From: a virus
Virus record (IMG/VR): IMGVR_UViG_3300033146_004399
Location: 115,367-179,366 of that record
Reading direction: 5' to 3' (one strand)
DNA: 64,000 nucleotides
Part shown: piece by piece, positions 7,803 to 15,530 of the stretch
Position numbering within the stretch: the first letter of the stretch is position 1
How the letters are laid out: every line of letters starts with the position of its first letter
The notes under the pieces: model-generated
What the model saw: the letters and a program-made list of their open reading frames with translations, nothing else
The model's database searches: none
Told to the model about the DNA's origin: nothing
Translations under genes and position numbers: made by a program

Positions 7803-8209
7803 TTATGCTATTCTTCCTATAGCTGTTGCTGTATAATATGAAGTCCCGGTGCTTGTTGCATAACCAGAAAATGAAATTGATGTACCGGTCGTAAAATTAC
7901 TTGCCGCACTATTATGATAACCAAGTTCACTTGTTCCTTCCATAAAATACCATGAAACACCGACAGATCCCGCAACAAAAGCTTTCGGAAAAGTCCAAGT
8001 ACCAACTCGAGTTGAATTTGCAGCTGTACCGTTCATAGCTGTTCTTGCTTTATAATATATTAATGTCCCATCTGAAAATTCTGTCTATCCTCCATTTAAA
8101 TTGGAACCGGATGATATAATTCCCCAGCTTTTTTCCAAGCGCCCCGTGTTGAGTTATAATAGTATTCGTTATAAATGTCATCATCTGAAGGAGATGTTGG
8201 AAATACCAT
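7803..8209 (-). pseudogene. broken tail fibre tip gene (FPTSP family)
   Basis: Starts with ATG 8209 overlapping the fibre stop and encodes MVFPTSPSDDDIYNEYYYN...GAWKKAGELY, then stops near 8095. The continuing sequence lies in another frame: SSGSNLNGG, an in-frame TAG, then TEFSDGTLIYYKARTAMNGT and the open end to 7803 (77 aa from 8036, Gly/Ser/Thr-rich). So one frameshift and one nonsense codon separate recognisable halves. The C-terminal half alone could still be translated from ATG 8036. Confidence 0.65.
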
Positions 8210-9516
8210 TACATCTGCATCCAAGTTGCACCATTATATTTATACCACTCATCTAAATCTGTTCGATAACATTCATCCGCAAAACCCGGTGTTCCAGGAA
8301 AGGCAATACCTGCAGAAGCGGTAACAACTCTACGAGCTTGAATCAAAAGGTCAGTTCCGTTATAAGTCATATTTGAATGAGTATCAAATCTTTTAGTACT
8401 ATCATTCCAAAAAGCAACACCAGCAGCAGCTGGAGCATCTTCACGAGTTGCAACTGCTTGGAGAGTACCAGACTCACCAACTTTAAAAGAATCAGTTAAT
8501 TCTTCAAATATAAATCTATAATTAGGTGAATCACCGCGATTAACTTCAATACCTGAAACAAGACTTTCAGCTGGTACGCCAACTTGTCCCTTATTAACTT
8601 CAATTATATTATCTTCAACAAGGAGAGTCTGTGTATCAAGAGTAACTGTTGCACCTTCGACTGTTAAATCTCCAGATATAATAAGATTTGTTGCTTGAAC
8701 AGTACCATTAAGATCGATAGTAGTTGCTGTTATGTCAACTTCCTCAGTGGAGGATATTAAAACTTGACCATTAGTTGCAGCGTTAGATATTGTTAAATTT
8801 TTATTTGTAATTCCAACTGGCACTGTTATTTCAACACCACCTTTACCTAGAATATTAACTTCATTATCTGACTGGAAGGCAAGATTACCATTACCAGAAC
8901 CAGGAGTTGAAGCAAGAGTTTTAATTGCAAGACCTTGATCTTCATCTGTTTTAAAAGTCATAGTGTCTGCAACATCTTCAATTACCTTCTTACCATTTAC
9001 ATATAAAGAAGAAGCCCCAACAAAAACTTCATCAGCATAGACTGCGTTAAATTTTTGAGTGGCTGAACCTATATTTCTTACAGAAACTTCACCAGTTGCA
9101 CCAACCATATTAGGTAATATATCTCTTACAACTATGTTTCCTTCTATTGGTCCACCAGCAAGCACATCTAATTTTGTATTTAATTGTGCTTGGAGGTCTG
9201 TAATATCTGTCGCATTTAAAGTATCACCAACTCCTACAAAATTAATTGTTAACATACCTGTTTGATATATTGGGTTTAAAATGTATAGTTGTTTGTATAC
9301 ATTTTTACCAAATAAATTGGTTAAGTTTGAATCTAAAGTTACTAATGAATAATCTTCAGATAATAAAGTTTCTCCATCAATATGTTCAATAGTTAAACCA
9401 TCTTCATAAAATAATCGTACAGGTAAATTTACCTGTTCAACCCCTACATCACTAATTTGATAATCTACAAAATTGTGCCCTGATTCTATAATATCGTACA
9501 TTTGTTTTAACGCCAT
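8209..9516 (-). CDS. tail fibre shaft protein, copy 1
   Basis: 435 aa. A distinct N-terminal ~125 residues (MALKQMYDIIESGHNF...) is followed by the body shared with the 330-aa fibre (GPIEGNIVVRDILPNM onward), and the same C-terminal FPGTPGFADECYRTDLDEWY tail. Long repetitive beta-rich segments without membrane helices fit a fibre shaft. Good GGAGGAG site. Its start overlaps the stop of the small gene 9516-9875; its stop overlaps the start of the broken tip gene. Confidence 0.75.
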   Translation of the reverse strand: MALKQMYDIIESGHNFVDYQISDVGVEQVNLPVRLFYEDGLTIEHIDGETLLSEDYSLVTLDSNLTNLFGKNVYKQLYILNPIYQTGMLTINFVGVGDTLNATDITDLQAQLNTKLDVLAGGPIEGNIVVRDILPNMVGATGEVSVRNIGSATQKFNAVYADEVFVGASSLYVNGKKVIEDVADTMTFKTDEDQGLAIKTLASTPGSGNGNLAFQSDNEVNILGKGGVEITVPVGITNKNLTISNAATNGQVLISSTEEVDITATTIDLNGTVQATNLIISGDLTVEGATVTLDTQTLLVEDNIIEVNKGQVGVPAESLVSGIEVNRGDSPNYRFIFEELTDSFKVGESGTLQAVATREDAPAAAGVAFWNDSTKRFDTHSNMTYNGTDLLIQARRVVTASAGIAFPGTPGFADECYRTDLDEWYKYNGATWMQM

Positions 9517-9875
9517 TATAATGCTCCTCCATAATATGATTTACCGAAATACCCCATCCCAATATTTGGGGAATTTACATAATTTCTTTTTTCTATATTT
9601 TCTGCTGTTAAGTCTTGAATAACGTAAACGCCAGTTTTTTTAATTTTAACTATTGTATCATTGTCCTCTCCAGCACTCCAATCTAAATTACAATCCAGAA
9701 AAGTGGTTGGCATTTCGGAATCTTGTACTGTTGTAAGGTCATTTAGTACAAGACCATTAAGAGTAGATTCTGCAGCAGCTACATAATCTGCGTCTTCCCA
9801 GTTTACTAATATACCAGGTTTTTGTGGTTTTAAATGTTGAAACTGTATTTTTTTTAAACGATCTAATCGTGTCAT
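9516..9875 (-). CDS. fibre-cassette small protein, copy 1
   Basis: 119 aa, most diverged of the three cassette paralogues: it keeps the RLKKIQFQ N-terminus, PTTFLDCNLDW in the middle and a DLT element, then a Gly/Tyr-rich end (GMGYFGKSYYGGAL). Directly upstream of the 435-aa fibre. Possible chaperone or hinge; no known domain. Confidence 0.55.
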   Translation of the reverse strand: MTRLDRLKKIQFQHLKPQKPGILVNWEDADYVAAAESTLNGLVLNDLTTVQDSEMPTTFLDCNLDWSAGEDNDTIVKIKKTGVYVIQDLTAENIEKRNYVNSPNIGMGYFGKSYYGGAL

Positions 9876-9890
9876 TTATTACTCCTTTTA

Positions 9891-10388
9891 TTAATTTATC
9901 AAATACATGGACCAGGAGTAGTTGCCATAATAATAGTCACTACTTAAAAGAACTTTTACTTGGTCATCTTTATTAAGTTGAACAATTCCGTTAATTGTGG
10001 CAGCACCATGAATATAAGCATTTGCAGCTATTCCAGTTGTATTAAGACCGGCTTTTACAATTAATTCTGCATTTCCGTTTATTACGAGATACGAAGCACG
10101 GTCTCTTAATATATTTGGTTCGTATGCATTAGTAGCTAATATTACATTAACTTGATATTGCCCTGATAAAGGACATGTCCAAATACTATTTACCATAGTA
10201 TTATGAGAATCAATACTAGCCACAAATGGTACATAAAATGGGTCAGTAATAGATAAAGGCGGTGATTGAGAACAACTACTTACCATAATAACTTTATTTT
10301 TATTAATATCATCCCATAATGATTGTAATTCATTATAATAATAATTTTTATATCGTTGTCCATCTACTGGACTTGTTGGAAATGCCAT
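9891..10388 (-). CDS. tail fibre tip protein with C1q-like domain
   Basis: 165 aa. The N-terminal tag MAFPTSPVDGQRYKNYYYN is followed by a beta-sandwich resembling C1q/TNF-like jelly rolls: NSIWTCPLSGQYQVNVILA in the middle, ending YSWSMYLIN. Such domains trimerise and bind ligands, so a receptor-binding tip is likely. AAGGAGT precedes the ATG. Confidence 0.65.
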   Translation of the reverse strand: MAFPTSPVDGQRYKNYYYNELQSLWDDINKNKVIMVSSCSQSPPLSITDPFYVPFVASIDSHNTMVNSIWTCPLSGQYQVNVILATNAYEPNILRDRASYLVINGNAELIVKAGLNTTGIAANAYIHGAATINGIVQLNKDDQVKVLLSSDYYYGNYSWSMYLIN

Positions 10389-10399
10389 TTAATTACTCC

Positions 10400-10852
10400 T
10401 TAAACTGTTCTTTTCCGTATTCTTACTGTTTGGTTAACTGGCCTAGCTTCTATATCACCAGATGAATTAGTACTATTTCCATAGCTTGATCTATTTAATG
10501 CTACTTCAGTAAAACCATATTCAGTTTTGTTATTTACAATGCCTTGCAAAAATGACATATTTGATAGACTATAGCTGTAACTTTTATTATCGCCACTTTG
10601 TTGGCCATTTTCAAATGTTGATGCATCACCACCTTCTATTCTAATGAAATCTCCGGCATAGGTAGAAGAAACGTTAGTCCACCATCCATACCATTCAGCA
10701 CCAGTTAGGCTTGATTTTCCTGGCAGTTGAGTATAAATAAAGTCTATATTAAAATATTTATCTGGATCTAATTTAATCCAAGCTGTTTTAGCCGTTTCAT
10801 ATATATATTGTTTAAATAATTGTCCGTCTGCTGGACTTGTTGAAAAAGTCAT
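10400..10852 (-). CDS. tail fibre tip protein (FPTSP-DGQ family)
   Basis: 150 aa from ATG 10852 (MTFSTSPADGQLFKQYIYE...W); the frame extends five codons further but that overlaps the GAAGGA ribosome binding site. C-terminal domain differs from its neighbours (many Ser/Asn, ends VRIRKRTV). One of four intact tips plus one broken tip. Confidence 0.6.
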   Translation of the reverse strand: MTFSTSPADGQLFKQYIYETAKTAWIKLDPDKYFNIDFIYTQLPGKSSLTGAEWYGWWTNVSSTYAGDFIRIEGGDASTFENGQQSGDNKSYSYSLSNMSFLQGIVNNKTEYGFTEVALNRSSYGNSTNSSGDIEARPVNQTVRIRKRTV

Positions 10853-10863
10853 TTCTACTTCCT

Positions 10864-11352
10864 TCAATTTACTAAAAATCCCGAAAATGCACCATATCCA
10901 GTTCCATATGTTGGCCCAGGTCCTTCATTAAAGACACCGATAGTATCTGCTGCATTTAAATAAAATGTCATAGACATAGTTGAATAATCATAATCCCAAC
11001 CGTCAAATGCAGTACTATCGCCACCAGCTAATGTATCCCCGGTTATTGCATCTTTGCTTCCATTAATAATCCACCACAATCTATGATAAGTTTCTTCATT
11101 TGATAGACGCATTAATGCGTTAAAAGAAAATGTGTACAATCCACTTACTGGCGCTGTAAACAAACCGGTTGCTTCGCTAAAACAATTGTGTGAATCATGA
11201 ACAACGGAACCCCATATAATAGTATTTTGTGTTGAGGTGATAGCTGGGTGTTTTACTTGAAATCCTAAACTTTTTAATTTGCGCCAAAGACCATTATTAT
11301 ATTCATAATCTTTATAAATTTGTCCATCTACTGGATTTGTTGGAAAAGCCAT
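10864..11352 (-). CDS. tail fibre tip protein with C1q-like domain
   Basis: 162 aa. N-terminal tag MAFPTNPVDGQIYKDYEYN, then a clear C1q-like jelly roll: SVVHDSHNCFSEATGLFTAP, VSGLYTFSFNALM, and the closing GYGAFSGFLVN. Likely trimeric receptor-binding tip. AGGGGG site. Its start lies inside the 3' end of the RHH gene 11312-11533. Confidence 0.7.
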   Translation of the reverse strand: MAFPTNPVDGQIYKDYEYNNGLWRKLKSLGFQVKHPAITSTQNTIIWGSVVHDSHNCFSEATGLFTAPVSGLYTFSFNALMRLSNEETYHRLWWIINGSKDAITGDTLAGGDSTAFDGWDYDYSTMSMTFYLNAADTIGVFNEGPGPTYGTGYGAFSGFLVN

Positions 11353-11533
11353 TTCTACCCCCTAAACTATATTTATCTTTTATTTTATAACCGCTTGTGT
11401 TCATTTTACCTTCAACAAGTCTTTTAACAACTTCTTTCATTGTTATTTCTCTATCTAGAGCCATTTGTTTTAACTCTTTCCAAACAGCTGTGTCTATTCT
11501 TAGACTTTTATAATCATATTCATATTTTTTCAT
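11312..11533 (-). CDS. ribbon-helix-helix protein overlapping a fibre tip gene
   Basis: 73 aa. Residues 8-45 (SLRIDTAVWKELKQMALDRE, ITMKEVVKRLVEG) have the strand-helix-helix pattern of Arc/MetJ-type regulators. The last ~13 residues are encoded in the +1 frame over the start of the fibre tip gene, so the C-terminus may be incidental. No good ribosome binding site. As first gene of the minus-strand fibre group it could regulate that group or the divergent chaperone operon. Confidence 0.5.
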   Translation of the reverse strand: MKKYEYDYKSLRIDTAVWKELKQMALDREITMKEVVKRLVEGKMNTSGYKIKDKYSLGGRNGFSNKSSRWTNL

Positions 11534-11793
11534 ACAATATCTTTTGTGTAAAAATATAAAAAAGCAATTTTTTTTTAATATTTTTTAATATTTTTTAAAT
11601 TTATGATTTGTGTCATTAAGACACATAAATAGTATTAAAATAATAAAAAAATAATCGTATGTATCGTTTTGACTATGTAAATTATAGTGCGTAGTATCCT
11701 TATGACACAGTGAGCGGTTCCACTATGACACAAAAATTTTTAAAAAGTTAGCATATTTAATGGCAAAGATAAAAATAAACAAAGGAGAACACT
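11534..11793. promoter_or_regulatory. divergent control region before Hsp20-DnaK, with GTGTC/GACAC repeats
   Basis: 260 bases without a gene. It holds T-rich runs, an inverted repeat TGTGTC-ATTAA-GACACA (11609-11625), two direct copies of TATGACACA (from 11701 and 11724, 23 bases apart), an AGCATATTTAAT element (11750-11761) and AAAGGAGAAC before the Hsp20 ATG. The repeats could be operators. They do not match the CIRCE heat-shock element. Confidence 0.55.
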
Positions 11794-12186
11794 ATGGATA
11801 TTTTTGAAACACTAGGCGAAGCAATTGATTACGCAACAGAATTAGAAAAAGGGATTCATAACACTGGAGTATTTAACACTGGAGTATTTAACACTGGTTT
11901 ACACGTAGATGTAGACACAAACGAAGATACTTATACAGTACAAGTTGAATTGCCAGGTCTCGATGAGGAAAACATAGATATTAACTACGAAAAGGATACT
12001 TTAACTGTTAAAGCTTCTTACGGAGAAGGAGGCTTGAGACGTGGAAATTATGAACGTACTTTTCCGCTCAGAGATGTAGACGCAACTAAGATTAATGCTA
12101 CACTTAATAAGGGTGTGTTGAAAATTGTACTTCATAAACTTGAAGAAAAGAAAGCAAGAAAAATAAATATTAATATAGGAGAATAA
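11794..12186 (+). CDS. Hsp20/alpha-crystallin small heat-shock protein
   Basis: 130 aa. The alpha-crystallin domain runs from about residue 37 to 125: [42 protein letters not shown], and [11 protein letters not shown] (G-V-L motif). It holds unfolded proteins for refolding, probably handing them to the DnaK encoded two bases downstream. Residues 23-35 are a perfect short repeat ([13 protein letters not shown]) encoded by a 15-base tandem repeat, which replaces the usual hydrophobic N-terminal arm. Confidence 0.9.
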   Translation: MDIFETLGEAIDYATELEKGIHNTGVFNTGVFNTGLHVDVDTNEDTYTVQVELPGLDEENIDINYEKDTLTVKASYGEGGLRRGNYERTFPLRDVDATKINATLNKGVLKIVLHKLEEKKARKININIGE

Positions 12187-12188
12187 AA

Positions 12189-15149
12189 ATGAAAAACGTT
12201 TGCATTGGAATTGACCTTGGTACTACAAATTCATGTGTTGCTGTAATGGATGGTAAAGAACCCATCGTGATACAGAATGCTGAAGGCCAAAGAACAACAC
12301 CATCAATAGTTGCATTTACAGCTAAGGGCGAAAAATTAACTGGACAACCAGCGAAGAATCAGATTATTACAAATCCAGAAAATACAATTTATTCTGCTAA
12401 AAGATTTATAGGCAGAAAATTTTCTGAAGTTAAAGAAGAAATTGATATGATTCCTTACAAAGTTGTAAGCGGAAGTGGCTCAAGTGCGCGTATGCTTGTA
12501 CATGATAAAGAAGTATCTCCTCAAGAAATATCAGCAGCAGTCTTACAGAAAATGAAAAAAACAGCAGAAGACTATTTAGGAGAAAAAGTAACTGAAGCCG
12601 TTATTACTGTTCCAGCTTATTTTAATGACGAGCAAAGACAAGCTACAAAAGATGCTGGTAAAATTGCCGGCTTAGAAGTTAAAAGAATAGTTAATGAGCC
12701 TACGGCAGCAGCTTTGTCATATGGCTTTGACAGTATGAACAAAGAAGAGAAGGTTGCAGTTTTCGATCTCGGTGGTAAATAATACTGCTTCCGTAAATGC
12801 CGTGAACTGCTGGAAAGTCCTTAGAGCTTAAATAACTACAACGTAATCAGTAATGATAAGCGTGAATGTTAAAAATATTTAAGATTGGGCAATCAGCATC
12901 CAAGCTGCCTAGAAATAGGTAGAAGGTTCAACGACTAGGTTATGGAGTCCTAACGTAAAGACGAGGACGGTAAAAACCCACGAGTGCGGCAAATTTTAAT
13001 TTTGTTTATAATATACGATCTTTGACATAATGACTAAAGATAAATATATGAAATATTATATTTATAAAACAGTTAATTTATTAAATAATAGATATTATTT
13101 TGGCTGTCATGCTACGGATAATTTGAATGACAATTATTTAGGTTCTGGTAAAATTTTAAAGCGTGCCATTAAAAAATATGGTAAAAATTGTTTTAAAAAA
13201 GAAATAATTGAATTTTGTGATTCTATGACAGATATGTTTCTAAAAGAAGAAAAATTGATAACTATTGATGTTGTTAATGATCCTATAACATATAATTGTT
13301 GTTTAGGTGGTAGAGGTGGATATAGAAATATAAGTGATATTGGCAAAAAATCAATTTCTAATGCTAGAAAAAATAAAGTTGTAATAAAAGAAAATGATGA
13401 TACGTATAAAGTAATAGATAAAGAATTATTTGATAAGAAAAAAATGCATGGCGCCACATATGGTAAAACAACAGCTAGAACAATATCTGGTAAATATATC
13501 GTTGTTACAAATGATGAATTTACTAATAATAGTGAATTAGTTGGTACTACTAAAGGTAAAACAGTAGTTAAAGATATTACTGGTAAAATAAGTGTAGTTG
13601 ATGTAAATGATTATAGAATTAAAACTGGTGAATTGGTTGGAATAACAAAATATTCAAAACAAACACCTGAATCTAATTTAAAAAGAAGTTTAACATTAAC
13701 TGGATATGTAAGAGGCAAACAAAAAATTGTTCGATGCCCACATTGTAATAAAACCGGTGGAATATCTAATATGAAAAGATGGCATTTTGATAACTGTAAA
13801 TATAAACAAAATTAAAATTAAGATATAGTCTGAACTGTATTGAAAGATACAGAGGTTAAGATAAAGAACTTAACGATAACATATTGGGTACATTCGATAT
13901 ATCTATTCTAGAACTTGGAGACGGGGTATTTGAAGTTAAAGCTACAAATGGTGATACCCATCTTGGTGGTGATAATTTTGATCAAAGAATAATTGATTGG
14001 TTGATTGACGGTTTCAAAAAAGATTATGCTATTGACTTATCACAGGATAAGATGGCTTTGCAACGGTTAAAAGAAGGAGCTGAAAAAGCTAAGGTTGAAT
14101 TGTCAACAGCACAAGCTACAAATATCAATCTTCCATTTATAACAGCTGATTCATCAGGGCCTAAGCATCTTCAGGTAGATTTAACACGTGCTAAGTTTGA
14201 ACAGTTGGTTGATGACCTTGTACAAAGGACTAAACAACCATGTCTTAATGCGATTAAAGACTCTGGTTTTAAAGTAGAAGATATCGATGAAGTTATTTTA
14301 GTTGGAGGTTCGACTCGTATTCCAGCGGTTCAGGAAATAGTAAAAGAAATTTTTAAGAAAGAACCTAACAAAAGTGTTAACCCGGATGAAGTAGTTGCTC
14401 TCGGAGCTGCTATTCAGGGAGGTGTATTATCGGGTGGTGTTAATGACATCCTCTTACTTGATGTTACTCCCCTTTCTTTGGGTATTGAAACTTTGGGTGG
14501 TGTAATGACTAAGTTAATTGATAGAAATACCACTATTCCAACTAAAAAAAGTCAAACATTTTCGACAGCAGTTGATAACCAACCTGCTGTGTCAATCCAT
14601 GTCCTTCAAGGTGAAAGAAAGGTTGTTAGTCAGAATAGAACATTAGGTAATTTTGATTTAACAGATATACCTCCAGCTCCTAGAGGAGTACCACAAATTG
14701 AAGTTAGTTTTGATATTGATGCTAATGGTATAGTACACGTGTCTGCAAAAGATCTTGGAACAGGAAAGGAGCAAAAAATAAAAATTGAATCTTCATCCGG
14801 TCTTTCAGATGCTGAAATAAATAAAATGGTTAATGACGCTGAAGCTAATGCTGAAGCAGATGAATTAATAGTAGAAAAGATTCAAGTTAAGAATGACGCT
14901 GATAATCTTATTTATTCAACAGAGAAAACTTTGAAGGATTTCGGGGATAAAATTGCGGAAGAAGATAGAATAAATGTTGAAACTGCAATATCGGATCTAA
15001 GAGCTTCCTTAGACGGAGAGTTGGATGAACTTAAAATAAAATTTGAAGCGTTACAGCAAGTCGCACATAAAATTGCAGAAGCTGTATACACTGAAACTAA
15101 TGATGCTACTGAGTCCGAGGATTCAGATTATGAAGTAGTTGACGAATAA
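12189..15149 (+). CDS. dnaK: DnaK (Hsp70) chaperone, split by a group I intron
   Basis: Two exons, 12189-12776 and 13887-15149, join in frame to give 616 aa, close to normal Hsp70 length. Exon 1 holds the ATPase phosphate 1 motif [28 protein letters not shown] and NEPTAAAL; the join restores phosphate 2, [14 protein letters not shown]. Exon 2 has adenosine motif [28 protein letters not shown], the substrate-binding domain and lid, and an acidic tail ending DYEVVDE. It is an ATP-driven foldase, probably used with Hsp20 upstream for folding virion proteins. No DnaJ or GrpE is seen nearby, so host cochaperones would be needed. Confidence 0.93.
12777..13886 (+). mobile_element. group I intron in dnaK
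   Basis: 1110 bases between exon ...GGT and GGTACA.... The exon ends in T and the intron ends in G, as group I splicing needs. Exon CGGTGGT can pair with the early intron GCTTCCG to make P1 with a U.G at the splice site. Core elements: Q-like CAATCAGCATCCAAGC (about 12891), R GTTCAACGACTAGG (about 12927) and S AAGATATAGTC (about 13819). The endonuclease gene lies between R and S, so in the P8 loop. It sits in the conserved phosphate 2 coding stretch. Confidence 0.88.
13030..13815 (+). CDS. GIY-YIG homing endonuclease in the dnaK intron
   Basis: 261 aa. N-terminal GIY-YIG nuclease: [19 protein letters not shown] (the YIY...YFG form), [19 protein letters not shown], and the later Glu of IIEF. 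The middle has short DNA-binding repeats around [12 protein letters not shown]. The C-terminus carries a zinc finger with C-x2-C (CPHC) followed by H and C (HFDNC). It would cut an intronless dnaK allele and copy the intron in. It is placed so that the intron core stays intact. Confidence 0.85.
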   Translation: MTKDKYMKYYIYKTVNLLNNRYYFGCHATDNLNDNYLGSGKILKRAIKKYGKNCFKKEIIEFCDSMTDMFLKEEKLITIDVVNDPITYNCCLGGRGGYRNISDIGKKSISNARKNKVVIKENDDTYKVIDKELFDKKKMHGATYGKTTARTISGKYIVVTNDEFTNNSELVGTTKGKTVVKDITGKISVVDVNDYRIKTGELVGITKYSKQTPESNLKRSLTLTGYVRGKQKIVRCPHCNKTGGISNMKRWHFDNCKYKQN

Positions 15150-15153
15150 ATGG

Positions 15154-15186
15154 AAAGAGGGAGTTTATACTCCCTCTTTTTTTGTA
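15154..15186 (+). terminator. rho-independent terminator after dnaK
   Basis: AAAGAGGGAG (15154-15163), 6-base loop, CTCCCTCTTT (15170-15179), then a T run. A strong intrinsic terminator just after the dnaK stop. Confidence 0.88.
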
Positions 15187-15210
15187 ATTTTATACATTTT
15201 ATACATTTTA

Positions 15211-15224
15211 TATAAGATAATAAT
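15211..15224 (+). promoter_or_regulatory. TATAAGATAATAAT element before CheW-like gene
   Basis: The element ends one base before ATG 15225, with no ribosome binding site between. Near-identical elements occur at about 23757, 24066, 41694 (plus strand) and before the minus-strand gene ending at 52129. Two copies of TTTTATACA precede it. Confidence 0.4.
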
Positions 15225-15530
15225 ATGGCGCAATATCTTACCTTTCTCATAAATAAAGAAAAAGTTGGAATTAAGTTTTCAAACCAGTATATACTAGAAG
15301 AAACCCTCATCAATAAAGTTGTATCTATTGATGGAGAGGAATATATATCTTATAAAGGAAAAAAGATTAAAGTATATGATACAGGAGTTATATTGTATAA
15401 TATACCACTCAAAAAATTTGATGGAATTGTTTTTGTTAAAATGGATGATAAAACTATAGGGTTTAAAACCGAAGGTTTCTTTAAAAAAATGAATAATGTT
15501 AAAACAGAAATTAAGCCTTTGATATTTTAA
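15225..15530 (+). CDS. CheW-like domain protein
   Basis: 101 aa. The order of features follows CheW: opening QYLTFLINKEKVGIKFS (typically QYL-F-l---e-gi-i), then ISYKGKKIKVYDTGVIL (the G-x-R/K-G-x-x-I-x-V-x-D/x-L strand), then GIVFVKMDDKTIGFKTEGFF (iVV-e-dgk-iGl-vD-v). CheW couples receptors to CheA kinase in chemotaxis arrays. It is shorter than the usual ~150 aa, so I call the fold tentatively. It stands alone between the dnaK terminator and a converging gene. Confidence 0.4.
   Translation: MAQYLTFLINKEKVGIKFSNQYILEETLINKVVSIDGEEYISYKGKKIKVYDTGVILYNIPLKKFDGIVFVKMDDKTIGFKTEGFFKKMNNVKTEIKPLIF

Noticed and set aside
11590-11760. CIRCE-type heat-shock operator before hsp20-dnaK
   Set aside because: The CIRCE sequence TTAGCACTC-N9-GAGTGCTAA is absent; only GTGTC/GACAC repeats are present.
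12780-13029. dnaK as a pseudogene truncated at 12779
   Set aside because: Group I core elements and in-frame exons show an intron rather than a truncation.
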